From RUG100 sp963542695 (GTDB lineage: Bacteria; Bacillota; Clostridia; Peptostreptococcales; Anaerovoracaceae): DNA of 41,786 bases. The notes beneath the pieces were generated by a model. The model was given only the letters and a program-made list of their open reading frames with translations, ran no database searches and had not been told where the DNA came from. A program made the position numbers and the translations under genes. Numbering within the stretch: the stretch's first letter is position 1; each line of letters opens with the position of its first letter. Below are positions 32,177 to 39,714 of this stretch, piece after piece. The stretch spans positions 1 to 41,786 of the forward strand of contig CAUTYX010000014.1 in NCBI GenBank assembly GCA_963542695.1. Reading direction: 5' to 3'.

Positions 32177-32539
32177 ATGGCAAAAAGCAGAAATGAAAAT
32201 AGAGTTGCCAGACACAAGAGAGTCAGAAAGAATCTCCAGGGCACTCCTGAAAAGCCGAGGCTCTGCGTGTACAGAAGCAACAAGAACATCTCTGTACAGA
32301 TTATTGATGACATTAACGGCGTTACACTGGTATCTGCATCCAGCTTGGAAAAAGCATTTAAGGGTGAGATGGAAAACGGTGGCAACAAAGAGGCAGCCAG
32401 AAAAGTCGGAGAAGCTATTGCAAAGAGAGCTCTTGAGAAGGGCATTGAAACCGTATCTTTTGACAGAGGCGGATTCCTGTACCACGGAAGAGTTAAAGAA
32501 CTGGCAGATGGCGCAAGAGACGGCGGCCTGAAGTTCTAA
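32177..32539 (+). CDS. rplR: 50S ribosomal protein L18
   Basis: L18 binds 5S rRNA together with L5. The 120-residue protein begins with a basic tail (NENRVARHKRVRKNLQG) and has the typical RLCVYRSNKNISVQIID, GEAIAKRALEKGI and FDRGGFLYHGRVKELADGAR motifs. AAAGGAGTGA precedes ATG. Confidence 0.98.
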   Translation: MAKSRNENRVARHKRVRKNLQGTPEKPRLCVYRSNKNISVQIIDDINGVTLVSASSLEKAFKGEMENGGNKEAARKVGEAIAKRALEKGIETVSFDRGGFLYHGRVKELADGARDGGLKF

Positions 32540-32553
32540 CGAGGAGGAAAAGA

Positions 32554-33057
32554 ATGCGAAACACAATTGACGCATCAAAGCTTGACTTGAATGAAACTAT
32601 CGTGAACATCAGGCGTGTCGCTAAGACCGTTAAAGGCGGTAGAAACATGAGATTCAGCGTTACCGTCGTCGTTGGTGACAAAGATGGTCACGTAGGCGTT
32701 GGTCTTGGAAAAGCCCAGGAAATTCCTGAAGCCGTAAGAAAAGCTACCGAAGATGCAAAGAAAAAGCTGATCAATGTTCCTACACTGGGAACAACAATTC
32801 CCCACAAGAATATCGGAGTATTTGGAGCAGGAAGAGTTCTTCTGATGCCGGCTGCCGAAGGTACTGGAGTAATTGCCGGATCTTCTGTACGTACTGTATT
32901 GGAAGCCGCAGGAATTAAAGATGTTCGTGCAAAATCCATTGGCTCCAACAATACCGGTAATATGGCTTATGCAACACTGGAAGGCCTGAAGACAATGAAA
33001 ACTGTTGAGCAGGTAAGCCGTTTGCGGGGAAAGACCAAAGAAGAAATACTGGGTTAG
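32554..33057 (+). CDS. rpsE: 30S ribosomal protein S5
   Basis: S5 lies at the mRNA entry and contributes to decoding fidelity with S4. The 167 residues include KGGRNMRFSVTVVVGDKDGHVGVGLGKAQE, the GTGVIAGSSVRTVLEAAGI region and the SIGSNNTGNMAYATLEGL end. GAGGAGGA lies about 8 bases upstream. Confidence 0.98.
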   Translation: MRNTIDASKLDLNETIVNIRRVAKTVKGGRNMRFSVTVVVGDKDGHVGVGLGKAQEIPEAVRKATEDAKKKLINVPTLGTTIPHKNIGVFGAGRVLLMPAAEGTGVIAGSSVRTVLEAAGIKDVRAKSIGSNNTGNMAYATLEGLKTMKTVEQVSRLRGKTKEEILG

Positions 33058-33067
33058 GAGGAGCAAC

Positions 33068-33250
33068 ATGGCAAAAATGGTAAAAGTCACTTTGACAAAA
33101 AGTACGATTGGCGCGACTCCCAAGCAGAAGAAGGTTGTAACAGCACTGGGTCTGAAAAAAATGTATCAGACTGTAGAACTGGTAGACAATCCTCTTACCC
33201 GCGGAGCGGTTAATAAAGTAGCACACCTTGTTACTTTGGAAGAAATCTAG
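33068..33250 (+). CDS. rpmD: 50S ribosomal protein L30
   Basis: L30 is a small 60-residue 23S-binding protein. The VKVTLTKSTIGATPKQKKVV start and the LGLKKMYQTVEL motif are typical of the bacterial form. It follows rpsE after 10 bases, with TAGGAGGAG as the binding site. Confidence 0.97.
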   Translation: MAKMVKVTLTKSTIGATPKQKKVVTALGLKKMYQTVELVDNPLTRGAVNKVAHLVTLEEI

Positions 33251-33269
33251 GATGGAGGTGAGCTAGACA

Positions 33270-33710
33270 ATGAAACTTCATGAAATAAGAGCTGTTGAAG
33301 GATCCACCAAAAATCGCAAGAGAAAGGGTCGCGGAACAGCTTCCGGTCTGGGCACAACTGCCGGACGAGGAATGAACGGACAGAAGTCCCGCAGTGGCGG
33401 TGGCGTAAGATTGGGATTCGAAGGTGGACAGATGCCACTGTACAGAAGAATTCCAAAGCGCGGATTTACCAATATCTGGGGCAAGGAGTATTCAGAAGTA
33501 AATGTTGGGCTGTTGAATCAGTTCGAAGCAGGTACTGAGGTAACTCCCGAATTGCTGCTCCAGAAGGGATTGGTTGCAAAAGCCAAGGACGGAGTCAAGG
33601 TTCTGGGTAATGGAACACTGGACAAGAACATTACTGTAAAAGCAAGCAAATTCAGTAAAAGCGCTGTAGAAAAGATTGAGGCCGCAGGAGGAAAGGCAGA
33701 GGTGATCTAA
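33270..33710 (+). CDS. rplO: 50S ribosomal protein L15
   Basis: L15 is an assembly protein that reaches into 23S rRNA through a Gly/Arg-rich N-terminal extension, seen here as RKRKGRGTASGLGTTAGRG. The core FEGGQMPLYRRIPKRGFTN and the C-terminal SKFSKSAVEKIEAAGGKAEVI are present. At 146 residues it is complete. The stop overlaps the secY ATG (TAATGG), which suggests coupled translation of the translocon gene. Confidence 0.98.
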   Translation: MKLHEIRAVEGSTKNRKRKGRGTASGLGTTAGRGMNGQKSRSGGGVRLGFEGGQMPLYRRIPKRGFTNIWGKEYSEVNVGLLNQFEAGTEVTPELLLQKGLVAKAKDGVKVLGNGTLDKNITVKASKFSKSAVEKIEAAGGKAEVI

Positions 33711-34993
33711 TGGAGATGCTGCAGACGATTGTAAAAGCCTGGAGAGTTCCGGAACTCAGAAGGAAGATGATTTTTACGCTTCTGATGCTGGTTGTTTTCC
33801 GGATCGGATCCAACATCCCCGTTCCATCCATCAATAGACAGGCATTGTCTCAGATGTTTCAAGATGGACAGGGTTTGTTTGAGATTTTCAACCTCTTCTC
33901 AGGAGGATCTTTTGGCAATATGACAATATTTGCCTTGAGTATTACTCCCTACATTACAGCATCGATCATACTGCAGCTGCTTACCATTGCGATTCCTTCG
34001 CTAGAGCGTTTATCCAAGGAAGGCATGGAAGGGCGTAAAAAAATTACGGCCTACACCAGATACCTGACAGTGGTGCTGGCTTTTGTACAAGCCTTTGGAC
34101 TATCATTCGGATTGTTTAGATCTGCATTGATTAGTACAGACCCATTCTCAGTTGGTGTAATCGTCGTTGTCCTTTCTGCCGGTACAACGTTCCTAATGTG
34201 GTTAGGGGAACAAATCAACGAAAGTGGCATCGGTAACGGGATTTCACTGATTATCTTTGGCGGTATTATTGCCAGACTACCCGGTTCTATTGGAACTACT
34301 TGGCAAAACTACAAAGCCGGAGAAACCAGCATGATGACCATTATCCTGTTTATACTCTTCGCTATCGTAGTTGTACTTGGAATTATCGAAGTCCAGCAGG
34401 GACAGAGACGAATTCCGGTTCAATATGCCAAGAGAGTCGTTGGCCGTAAAATGTACGGTGGTCAAGCCACCCACATTCCTTTAAAGGTTAACCAGGCAGG
34501 AGTAATTCCGGTAATTTTCGCTATGTCCTTGTTGCAGTTCCCAATGACTATTACATATTTCACCGGAACAAACACAGGCTTTGGACAGTGGGTAAATAAA
34601 TATTTATCCCTTAACGGATCACCGGGAGTATGGATATATTCTGCATTCTACATTGTTCTGACTTTCTTCTTCACGTATTTTTATACAGCGGTTACATTTA
34701 AACCGGATGAAGTATCAGACAACCTGAAGCAGAACGGTGGATTCATCCCTGGAATTCGTCCGGGAAGAGCAACAGAGGAGTACTTGTCTAAAGTGATGAC
34801 TCGTATCACCTTTGTAGGAGCTGTTTTCTTGTCGCTGGTAGCTGTACTGCCGACTATTGTCAGTGGTCTTACCAGTCTCAACGTGTACTTTGGAGGAACA
34901 TCTCTTCTGATTGCCGTTGGTGTAGGACTGGATACTATGCGTCAACTGGAACAGCAAATGGTAATGAGGAATTATTCCGGATTCTTAAAATGA
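33710..34993 (+). CDS. secY: Protein translocase subunit SecY
   Basis: SecY is the channel of the Sec translocon and inserts or exports proteins through the cytoplasmic membrane with SecE, SecG and SecA. The 427 residues carry about ten hydrophobic helices, the plug-region sequence NLFSGGSFGNMTIFALSITPYI, the TM2-TM5 motif WLGEQINESGIGNGISLIIF, and the cytosolic loop RRIPVQYAKRVVGRKMYGG before TM7. The conserved PGIRPGRATEEYL loop follows. It overlaps rplO by one base, and adk starts 15 bases after it. Confidence 0.98.
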   Translation: MEMLQTIVKAWRVPELRRKMIFTLLMLVVFRIGSNIPVPSINRQALSQMFQDGQGLFEIFNLFSGGSFGNMTIFALSITPYITASIILQLLTIAIPSLERLSKEGMEGRKKITAYTRYLTVVLAFVQAFGLSFGLFRSALISTDPFSVGVIVVVLSAGTTFLMWLGEQINESGIGNGISLIIFGGIIARLPGSIGTTWQNYKAGETSMMTIILFILFAIVVVLGIIEVQQGQRRIPVQYAKRVVGRKMYGGQATHIPLKVNQAGVIPVIFAMSLLQFPMTITYFTGTNTGFGQWVNKYLSLNGSPGVWIYSAFYIVLTFFFTYFYTAVTFKPDEVSDNLKQNGGFIPGIRPGRATEEYLSKVMTRITFVGAVFLSLVAVLPTIVSGLTSLNVYFGGTSLLIAVGVGLDTMRQLEQQMVMRNYSGFLK

Positions 34994-35008
34994 CGGGAGG
35001 TTCAGAAT

Positions 35009-35653
35009 ATGAATTTGGTATTGTTAGGGCCACCGGGAGCCGGCAAAGGCACCCAAGCGGCACAGATTATTGAAAAGTATCATATTCCACATATCTCTAC
35101 GGGAGATATCTTCAGAGAAAACATTAAGAATGAAACGAAACTGGGAAAGAAAGCACAGGAATATATAAGCAAAGGACAGCTTGTTCCTGACAGCCTGGTA
35201 ATTGACATTGCCCTGGACAGACTAAGCAAAGACGACTGTAGAAACGGATTTCTCTTGGATGGTTTTCCAAGAACCGTACAACAGGCCGAAGCCCTGGATA
35301 AATATCTCGGAAATAAAGACAGCAAAGTAGAGTATGTGCTGGATATCCAGGTTGAAAAAGAAACCTTGGTAGACAGGCTGATAACGAGAAGAGTTTGCCG
35401 AGATTGTGGAGCAACCTATAATATTAAAGGAATGCCTCCCAAAAAAGAAAACGTTTGTGACAAGTGCGGCGGAGAATTGTACCAACGTGCTGATGATAAC
35501 GAAGAAACTGTTAACAACAGAATCGACGTTTATAATACACAGACAAAACCGTTGCTGGACTACTATGAAAAAGCCGGCAACATTGTGCACCTAGACGGCG
35601 AAGCAGGCTTGACAAAGCTACTTGAAAGCATTGTTAGTGTGTTAGGTGACTAG
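35009..35653 (+). CDS. adk: Adenylate kinase, zinc-binding lid
   Basis: This enzyme interconverts ATP plus AMP with two ADP in the cytosol. The P-loop is GPPGAGKGTQA (7-17), the AMP-binding region HISTGDIFRENI, and DGFPRTVQQAEAL follows. The 214-residue long form carries a structural zinc site in the lid with Cys130, Cys133, Cys150 and Cys153. GGGAGG lies about 10 bases before ATG. The position between secY and map is the usual Firmicutes order. Confidence 0.98.
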   Translation: MNLVLLGPPGAGKGTQAAQIIEKYHIPHISTGDIFRENIKNETKLGKKAQEYISKGQLVPDSLVIDIALDRLSKDDCRNGFLLDGFPRTVQQAEALDKYLGNKDSKVEYVLDIQVEKETLVDRLITRRVCRDCGATYNIKGMPPKKENVCDKCGGELYQRADDNEETVNNRIDVYNTQTKPLLDYYEKAGNIVHLDGEAGLTKLLESIVSVLGD

Positions 35654-35655
35654 GA

Positions 35656-36411
35656 ATGATCATCCTCAAAAGTGATCATGAAATCCAGTTGATGAAGACT
35701 GCCGGTCAGGCAACAGCCAATTTGCTCCATGATCTGGAAAGGTTTATTAAACCGGGAATATCCACCATGGATATTGACCGATATGCAGAGCAGATCATAA
35801 CAGATTATAAAATGATTCCTACCTTTAAAGGGTACGGAGGATTCCCGGCAAGTGTATGTGTGTCCATCAATCACCAAGTGGTGCATGGTATTCCATCCAA
35901 AGATGTTATCTTACAGGAAGGGGATATCATCAGTATAGATACAGGCTGCACTTACCGGGGATATGTCAGCGATGCAGCCAGAACTTTTGGAGTCGGTTGT
36001 ATTAGTCCGCAGGCCAACAAGCTTATTGACACAGCAAAAGAATCTTTCTTTGAAGGATTGCGCTACTGCAAAGTGGGACAACGCATCGGGGACATTTCCC
36101 AGGCGATACAAACACACGTAGAGAGCCAAGGATTCGGTGTCGTAAGAGAACTAGGCGGTCACGGATTAGGACAAGATCTTCACGAAGACCCACCTATTCC
36201 AAACTTTGGAAAACCGGGTCATGGACCTAGGTTACAAAAGGGAATGGCACTTGCCATAGAGCCTATGATTACCCAAGGAGATTTTCGGGTAACTATGTTG
36301 GGCGATGACTGGACTATTGTAACTACAGATGGTAAACTGGCAGCACACTATGAAAATACCGTGATCATTACAGATGAGGAGCCACTGGTTCTTACTTTGT
36401 ATGAAGAGTAG
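35656..36411 (+). CDS. map: Methionine aminopeptidase, type I
   Basis: This enzyme removes the initiator methionine from nascent proteins. The five metal ligands are present: Asp95 (SIDTGCTY), Asp106 (VSDAARTF), His169 (LGGHGLG), Glu202 (AIEPM) and Glu233 (HYENT). The substrate-pocket His is in NHQVVHGIP. The length, 251 residues, is that of the short type Ia form. It begins 2 bases after the adk stop, so its ribosome binding site must lie within adk; only a weak one is visible there. Confidence 0.98.
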   Translation: MIILKSDHEIQLMKTAGQATANLLHDLERFIKPGISTMDIDRYAEQIITDYKMIPTFKGYGGFPASVCVSINHQVVHGIPSKDVILQEGDIISIDTGCTYRGYVSDAARTFGVGCISPQANKLIDTAKESFFEGLRYCKVGQRIGDISQAIQTHVESQGFGVVRELGGHGLGQDLHEDPPIPNFGKPGHGPRLQKGMALAIEPMITQGDFRVTMLGDDWTIVTTDGKLAAHYENTVIITDEEPLVLTLYEE

Positions 36412-36425
36412 AGGTGTAACGAATA

Positions 36426-36650
36426 ATGGCGAAAAAAGATGTAATTGAAGCTGAAGGCCATGTGGTCGATGCACAGCCCAACGCAATGTTCGTTGTAGAA
36501 CTGGAGGGCACCAAACATCAAGTACTGGCAACTGTATCCGGGAAAATCAGAATGAATTATATTCGTATTTTGCCTGGAGACAAAGTCAAAGTCGAGATTT
36601 CTCCTTATGATTTGACAAGAGGTCGAATTACATGGAGAAAGAAAGGCTGA
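36426..36650 (+). CDS. infA: Translation initiation factor IF-1
   Basis: IF-1 is an OB-fold factor that blocks the A site during initiation. The 74-residue protein (standard length is 72) shows KKDVIEAEGHVVDAQPNAMFVVEL, the KIRMNYIRILPGDKVKVEISPYDLTRGRITWR core and a basic end. The upstream AGAGGTG is a fair binding site. It precedes rpmJ by 19 bases. Confidence 0.98.
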   Translation: MAKKDVIEAEGHVVDAQPNAMFVVELEGTKHQVLATVSGKIRMNYIRILPGDKVKVEISPYDLTRGRITWRKKG

Positions 36651-36669
36651 CAATAAGGAGGTTTAGAAG

Positions 36670-36783
36670 ATGAAAGTAAGAGCATCAGTAAAACCTATGT
36701 GCGAAAAATGCAAGGTAATCAAGAGAAAAGGAAAAGTCATGGTTATCTGCGAAAACCCAAAGCACAAACAGAAACAAGGTTAA
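36670..36783 (+). CDS. rpmJ: 50S ribosomal protein L36
   Basis: This very small zinc-ribbon ribosomal protein (37 residues) is easily missed. It reads MKVRASVKPMCEKC at the start, with Cys11, Cys14, Cys27 and His32 as zinc ligands, and ends NPKHKQKQG. It is the zinc-containing (C+) form. AAGGAGG lies about 9 bases before ATG. A 117-base spacer with a hairpin separates it from rpsM. Confidence 0.97.
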   Translation: MKVRASVKPMCEKCKVIKRKGKVMVICENPKHKQKQG

Positions 36784-36795
36784 CAAGTTAACGAA

Positions 36796-36815
36796 GGCTG
36801 CAGGGGTTTGCAGCC
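36796..36815 (+). promoter_or_regulatory. Hairpin between rpmJ and rpsM
   Basis: GGCTGCA (36796-36802) and TGCAGCC (36809-36815) form a perfect 7-bp stem with a GGGGTT loop. There is no U-run, so it is not an intrinsic terminator. A smaller inverted repeat, ATCCT/AGGAT, lies nearby at about 36856-36869. It may be an RNA regulatory or processing site ahead of the rpsM-rpsK-rpsD-rpoA-rplQ part. Confidence 0.5.
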
Positions 36816-36900
36816 ACAGATGAAACATCCCGTTTATATTGCGCCCGTAGGTTCTATCCTAAGAAGGATGCGCGACGGAAGATGGGAACAGGAGGAGTTT

Positions 36901-37269
36901 ATGGCACGTATTGCCGGAGTGGATTTACCAAGAGAAAAGAGAATCGATATCGGCCTGACCTATATCTATGGTATTGGCCGTGTATCCGCTGCAGAAATTC
37001 TCGAAAAAGCCGGTGTAGAGGCATCCGTAAGAGTTAAGGATCTAACGGAAGATGACGCCGGTAAAATCAGACGCATCATTGAAGATGAGTACATGGTAGA
37101 AGGTGATCTGAGAAGAGATGTAAACCTGAACATCAAGAGACTCATGGAAATTGGATGCTATAGGGGTATCCGTCATAGAAGAGGTCTGCCTGTTAGAGGT
37201 CAGAAAACCAAGACTAATGCACGGACAAGAAAAGGCCCTAAGAGAGCTGTATCACGTAAGAAGAAATAA
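36901..37269 (+). CDS. rpsM: 30S ribosomal protein S13
   Basis: S13 contacts the P-site tRNA and the large subunit from the 30S head. The 122 residues begin MARIAGVDLPREKRIDIGLTYIYGIG and end with the conserved GLPVRGQKTKTNARTRKGP. An upstream in-frame start at 36808 would add 31 residues unlike the family. ATG 36901 is chosen because AGGAGGAG lies 5-6 bases before it and the N-terminus is then canonical. Confidence 0.98.
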   Translation: MARIAGVDLPREKRIDIGLTYIYGIGRVSAAEILEKAGVEASVRVKDLTEDDAGKIRRIIEDEYMVEGDLRRDVNLNIKRLMEIGCYRGIRHRRGLPVRGQKTKTNARTRKGPKRAVSRKKK

Positions 37270-37288
37270 GGATTGGAGGTAGAATACA

Positions 37289-37687
37289 ATGGCTAAACAA
37301 GCTAAAAAAGCGGTAAGAAAAAGAAGAAGAGAACGCAAGAATATCGAAAAAGGCCAGGCACATATCCAGTCCTCATTCAACAATACTCTTGTGACACTGA
37401 CAGATATGAGCGGTAATGCTCTATCATGGTCCAGTGCAGGTTCACTAGGATTTAAAGGATCAAGAAAATCAACTCCTTTCGCAGCTCAGATGGCAGCCGA
37501 AGAAGCTGCAAAGGCTGCTATGGAACATGGTCTAAAGACGGTAGAAGTTTACGTTAAGGGACCTGGTTCCGGCAGAGAAGCAGCTATCAGAGCGTTGCAG
37601 GCAGCAGGACTATCCATTACAATGATTAAGGATATCACACCGATTCCTCATAATGGATGCAGACCGCCAAAGAGAAGAAGAGTTTGA
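37289..37687 (+). CDS. rpsK: 30S ribosomal protein S11
   Basis: S11 is a platform protein near the mRNA exit. The 132 residues show AHIQSSFNNTLVTLTDMSGN, the GFKGSRKSTPFAAQMAAEEA core and the IPHNGCRPPKRRRV end, all standard. The N-terminus (KQAKKAVRKRRRERKNIEKG) is basic. TTGGAGGT lies about 10 bases before ATG. Confidence 0.98.
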   Translation: MAKQAKKAVRKRRRERKNIEKGQAHIQSSFNNTLVTLTDMSGNALSWSSAGSLGFKGSRKSTPFAAQMAAEEAAKAAMEHGLKTVEVYVKGPGSGREAAIRALQAAGLSITMIKDITPIPHNGCRPPKRRRV

Positions 37688-37708
37688 TGAAGGGAGGAAC
37701 AGATAGAT

Positions 37709-38299
37709 ATGGCAATAAATAAAGACCCAATCTTGAAAAGATGCAGATCATTGCAGCTAGACCCTAGCCACGTGGGTATTTTCAAGGAGTCAAAGAGAAC
37801 AAGTCAGAGAAACAGTTACCGTAAGATGAGCGAATATGGTATTCAGCTTCGCGAAAAGCAAAGAGCAAAATTCATCTACGGTGTTCAGGAAAAGCAGTTT
37901 AGAAACACATTTGATAAGGCTTCCAAGAAAAAGGGAATCACCGGTGAGAACTTGCTTGTTATGTTGGAAGAAAGGCTGGATAATGTAGTATTCCGTATGG
38001 GATTCTCCACTACCAGAAGAGAAGCAAGACAGTTGGTTGTACACCGTCATTTCACTGTTAACGGAAGAATCGTAAACATTCCTTCCTATCAGGTAAAAGC
38101 AGGCGATGTCATTTGTGTTAAGGAAAAGAGCCAGAGCACTGCTAAATTCAAAGAAATCAAGGAAATGGAAGTTGGCGTTCCGGCTTGGTTAGATGTAAAC
38201 AGAGACAAGCTGGAAGGTAAGATTTTGGCTGATCCTACCAGAGAGCAGATCGATACACCAATTGAGGAGCATCTGATCGTTGAGTTGTACTCCAAGTAA
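37709..38299 (+). CDS. rpsD: 30S ribosomal protein S4
   Basis: S4 is a primary 16S-binding protein and, in several bacteria, a feedback regulator of its operon. The 196 residues keep the core SEYGIQLREKQRAKFIYGVQEKQF and the S4 RNA-binding domain RLDNVVFRMGFSTTRREARQLVVHRHFTVNG. The N-terminus (MAINKDPILKRCRSLQLDPS) has a single Cys and lacks the four-cysteine zinc site, the zinc-free clostridial form. GGGAGG lies upstream. Confidence 0.97.
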   Translation: MAINKDPILKRCRSLQLDPSHVGIFKESKRTSQRNSYRKMSEYGIQLREKQRAKFIYGVQEKQFRNTFDKASKKKGITGENLLVMLEERLDNVVFRMGFSTTRREARQLVVHRHFTVNGRIVNIPSYQVKAGDVICVKEKSQSTAKFKEIKEMEVGVPAWLDVNRDKLEGKILADPTREQIDTPIEEHLIVELYSK

Positions 38300-38332
38300 T
38301 CCTTTTTCATGACCATTAGTTTTTGAAAAGGA
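38300..38332 (+). promoter_or_regulatory. Hairpin between rpsD and rpoA
   Basis: TCCTTTTTCA (38300-38309) can pair with TGAAAAGGA (38324-38332) with one bulged base. It ends directly before the rpoA ribosome binding site AAAAGGAGGG, so it could modulate rpoA translation. It lacks the features of a strong terminator. Confidence 0.35.
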
Positions 38333-38345
38333 AAAGGAGGGTTTA

Positions 38346-39296
38346 ATGATTGAAATTGAAAGACCGACCATCGAATGTATAACTTCCGATGAGGATAGAA
38401 ATTACGGGAAATTCATTGTAGAACCTCTGGAACGTGGATATGGAACCACTCTAGGGAACAGTATGAGAAGATTGCTTCTCAGCTCCTTGCCGGGTGCAGC
38501 TGTAACCTCTGTAAAAATCGATGGAATTTTACACGAGTTTTCCACAATCCCCGGTGTTAAAGAGGATGTAACAGAAATCATCCTGAACCTGAAAAAGCTG
38601 GCAGTACGTCTTAATGGCAGCGAAAACACTATGCGTGCCATTATTAACGCCGCCGGCCCAAAGGAAGTAACAGCGGCAGACATTGTAGGAGATGCTTTCA
38701 TTGAAATTTTCAATAAGGATCTTCACATTGCCACACTGGAAGAAAATGCCACACTGGTAATGGAATTGACTCTTTCCAAAGGCAGAGGATATGTACCGGC
38801 TGACCAGAATAAAACGGAAAATACACCAATTGCCGTTATTCCGGTTGACTCCATTTATACTCCTGTCAGAAAAGTGAATTTCACTGTGGAAGATACTAGA
38901 GTTGGACAAGTTACAGACTATGACCGTCTGATTCTGGAAATTTGGACAGATGGATCCATTACACCGAAGGAAGGTGTTTCCATTGGTGCCAAGATCATGC
39001 AAGAGCATTTGAATTTGTTTATTGCATTGACGGATAGCACAGAAGGTATGGAAATCATGGTAGAAAAGGAAGAAGACCAGAAGGAAAAGGCTCTGGAAAT
39101 GACCATTGAAGAGCTGGAGCTTTCTGTGAGATCCTTTAATTGCCTAAAAAGAGCTTCCATCAATACAGTGGAAGAACTGACCCACAAATCCGAAGATGAT
39201 ATGATGAAGGTCAGAAACCTTGGAAAAAAATCTCTCGATGAAGTAAAGTTAAAGCTGGAAGAGCTGGGACTTGGATTGAGAGAAACTGACGAGTAA
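38346..39296 (+). CDS. rpoA: DNA-directed RNA polymerase subunit alpha
   Basis: Alpha dimerises to start RNA polymerase assembly and contacts upstream promoter DNA and activators through its C-terminal domain. The N-terminal domain (1-230) shows FIVEPLERGYGTTLGNSMRRLLLSSLPGAAVTSVKIDG and the late DYDRLILEIWTDGSITP. A charged linker leads to the C-terminal domain with ELELSVRSFNCLKRASINTVEEL and KVRNLGKKSLDEVKLKLEELGL. The 316 residues are a normal length. AAAAGGAGGG lies about 7 bases before ATG. Confidence 0.98.
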   Translation: MIEIERPTIECITSDEDRNYGKFIVEPLERGYGTTLGNSMRRLLLSSLPGAAVTSVKIDGILHEFSTIPGVKEDVTEIILNLKKLAVRLNGSENTMRAIINAAGPKEVTAADIVGDAFIEIFNKDLHIATLEENATLVMELTLSKGRGYVPADQNKTENTPIAVIPVDSIYTPVRKVNFTVEDTRVGQVTDYDRLILEIWTDGSITPKEGVSIGAKIMQEHLNLFIALTDSTEGMEIMVEKEEDQKEKALEMTIEELELSVRSFNCLKRASINTVEELTHKSEDDMMKVRNLGKKSLDEVKLKLEELGLGLRETDE

Positions 39297-39313
39297 GGAA
39301 AGGAGAAAAGACA

Positions 39314-39655
39314 ATGCCGGGCTATAGAAAACTGGGCAGAAAGTCTGCTCATAGAAAGGCAATGCTGAGAAATCTGGTAACTGACTTGTTGCGTGAAGAA
39401 AGAATCACAACAACAGACACCAGAGCGAAAGAAGCAAGAAGAGCTGCCGAAAAGATGATTACATTGGCAAAACGTGGTGATCTTCACGCAAGAAGACAGG
39501 TGCTGGCCTTCGTTTATGATGAAGACGTGGTGACAAAACTCTTTGATGAGATCGCACCAAAATACCAGGACAGAGATGGTGGATACACTAGAATTCTTAA
39601 ACTGGGACCCAGAAGAGGGGACAGTGCAGAGGTAGTATTCCTGGAACTGGTTTAG
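39314..39655 (+). CDS. rplQ: 50S ribosomal protein L17
   Basis: L17 lies at the bottom of the large subunit near the tunnel exit. The 113-residue protein has GYRKLGRKSAHRKAMLRNLVTDLL, the RITTTDTRAKEARRAAEKMITLAKRGDLHARRQ core and the GYTRILKLGPRRGDSAEVVFLEL end. It is the last gene of the supercluster and is followed 11 bases later by a terminator. Confidence 0.98.
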   Translation: MPGYRKLGRKSAHRKAMLRNLVTDLLREERITTTDTRAKEARRAAEKMITLAKRGDLHARRQVLAFVYDEDVVTKLFDEIAPKYQDRDGGYTRILKLGPRRGDSAEVVFLELV

Positions 39656-39666
39656 TACGTATAAAG

Positions 39667-39694
39667 AGACGGTACCTACAAGGTGCCGTCTTTT
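39667..39694 (+). terminator. Terminator of the ribosomal supercluster
   Basis: AGACGGTACCT (39667-39677) pairs with AGGTGCCGTCT (39681-39691), with one G-U pair and an ACA loop, followed by TTTT and, three bases later, TTTTTT. This is a strong intrinsic terminator. Confidence 0.92.
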
Positions 39695-39714
39695 GACTTT
39701 TTTGAGAAAAGAAA

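Noticed and set aside
36808..36900. N-terminal extension of S13
   Set aside because: The extra 31 residues are unlike any S13 and cover the hairpin region; a strong ribosome binding site and canonical start are at 36901.
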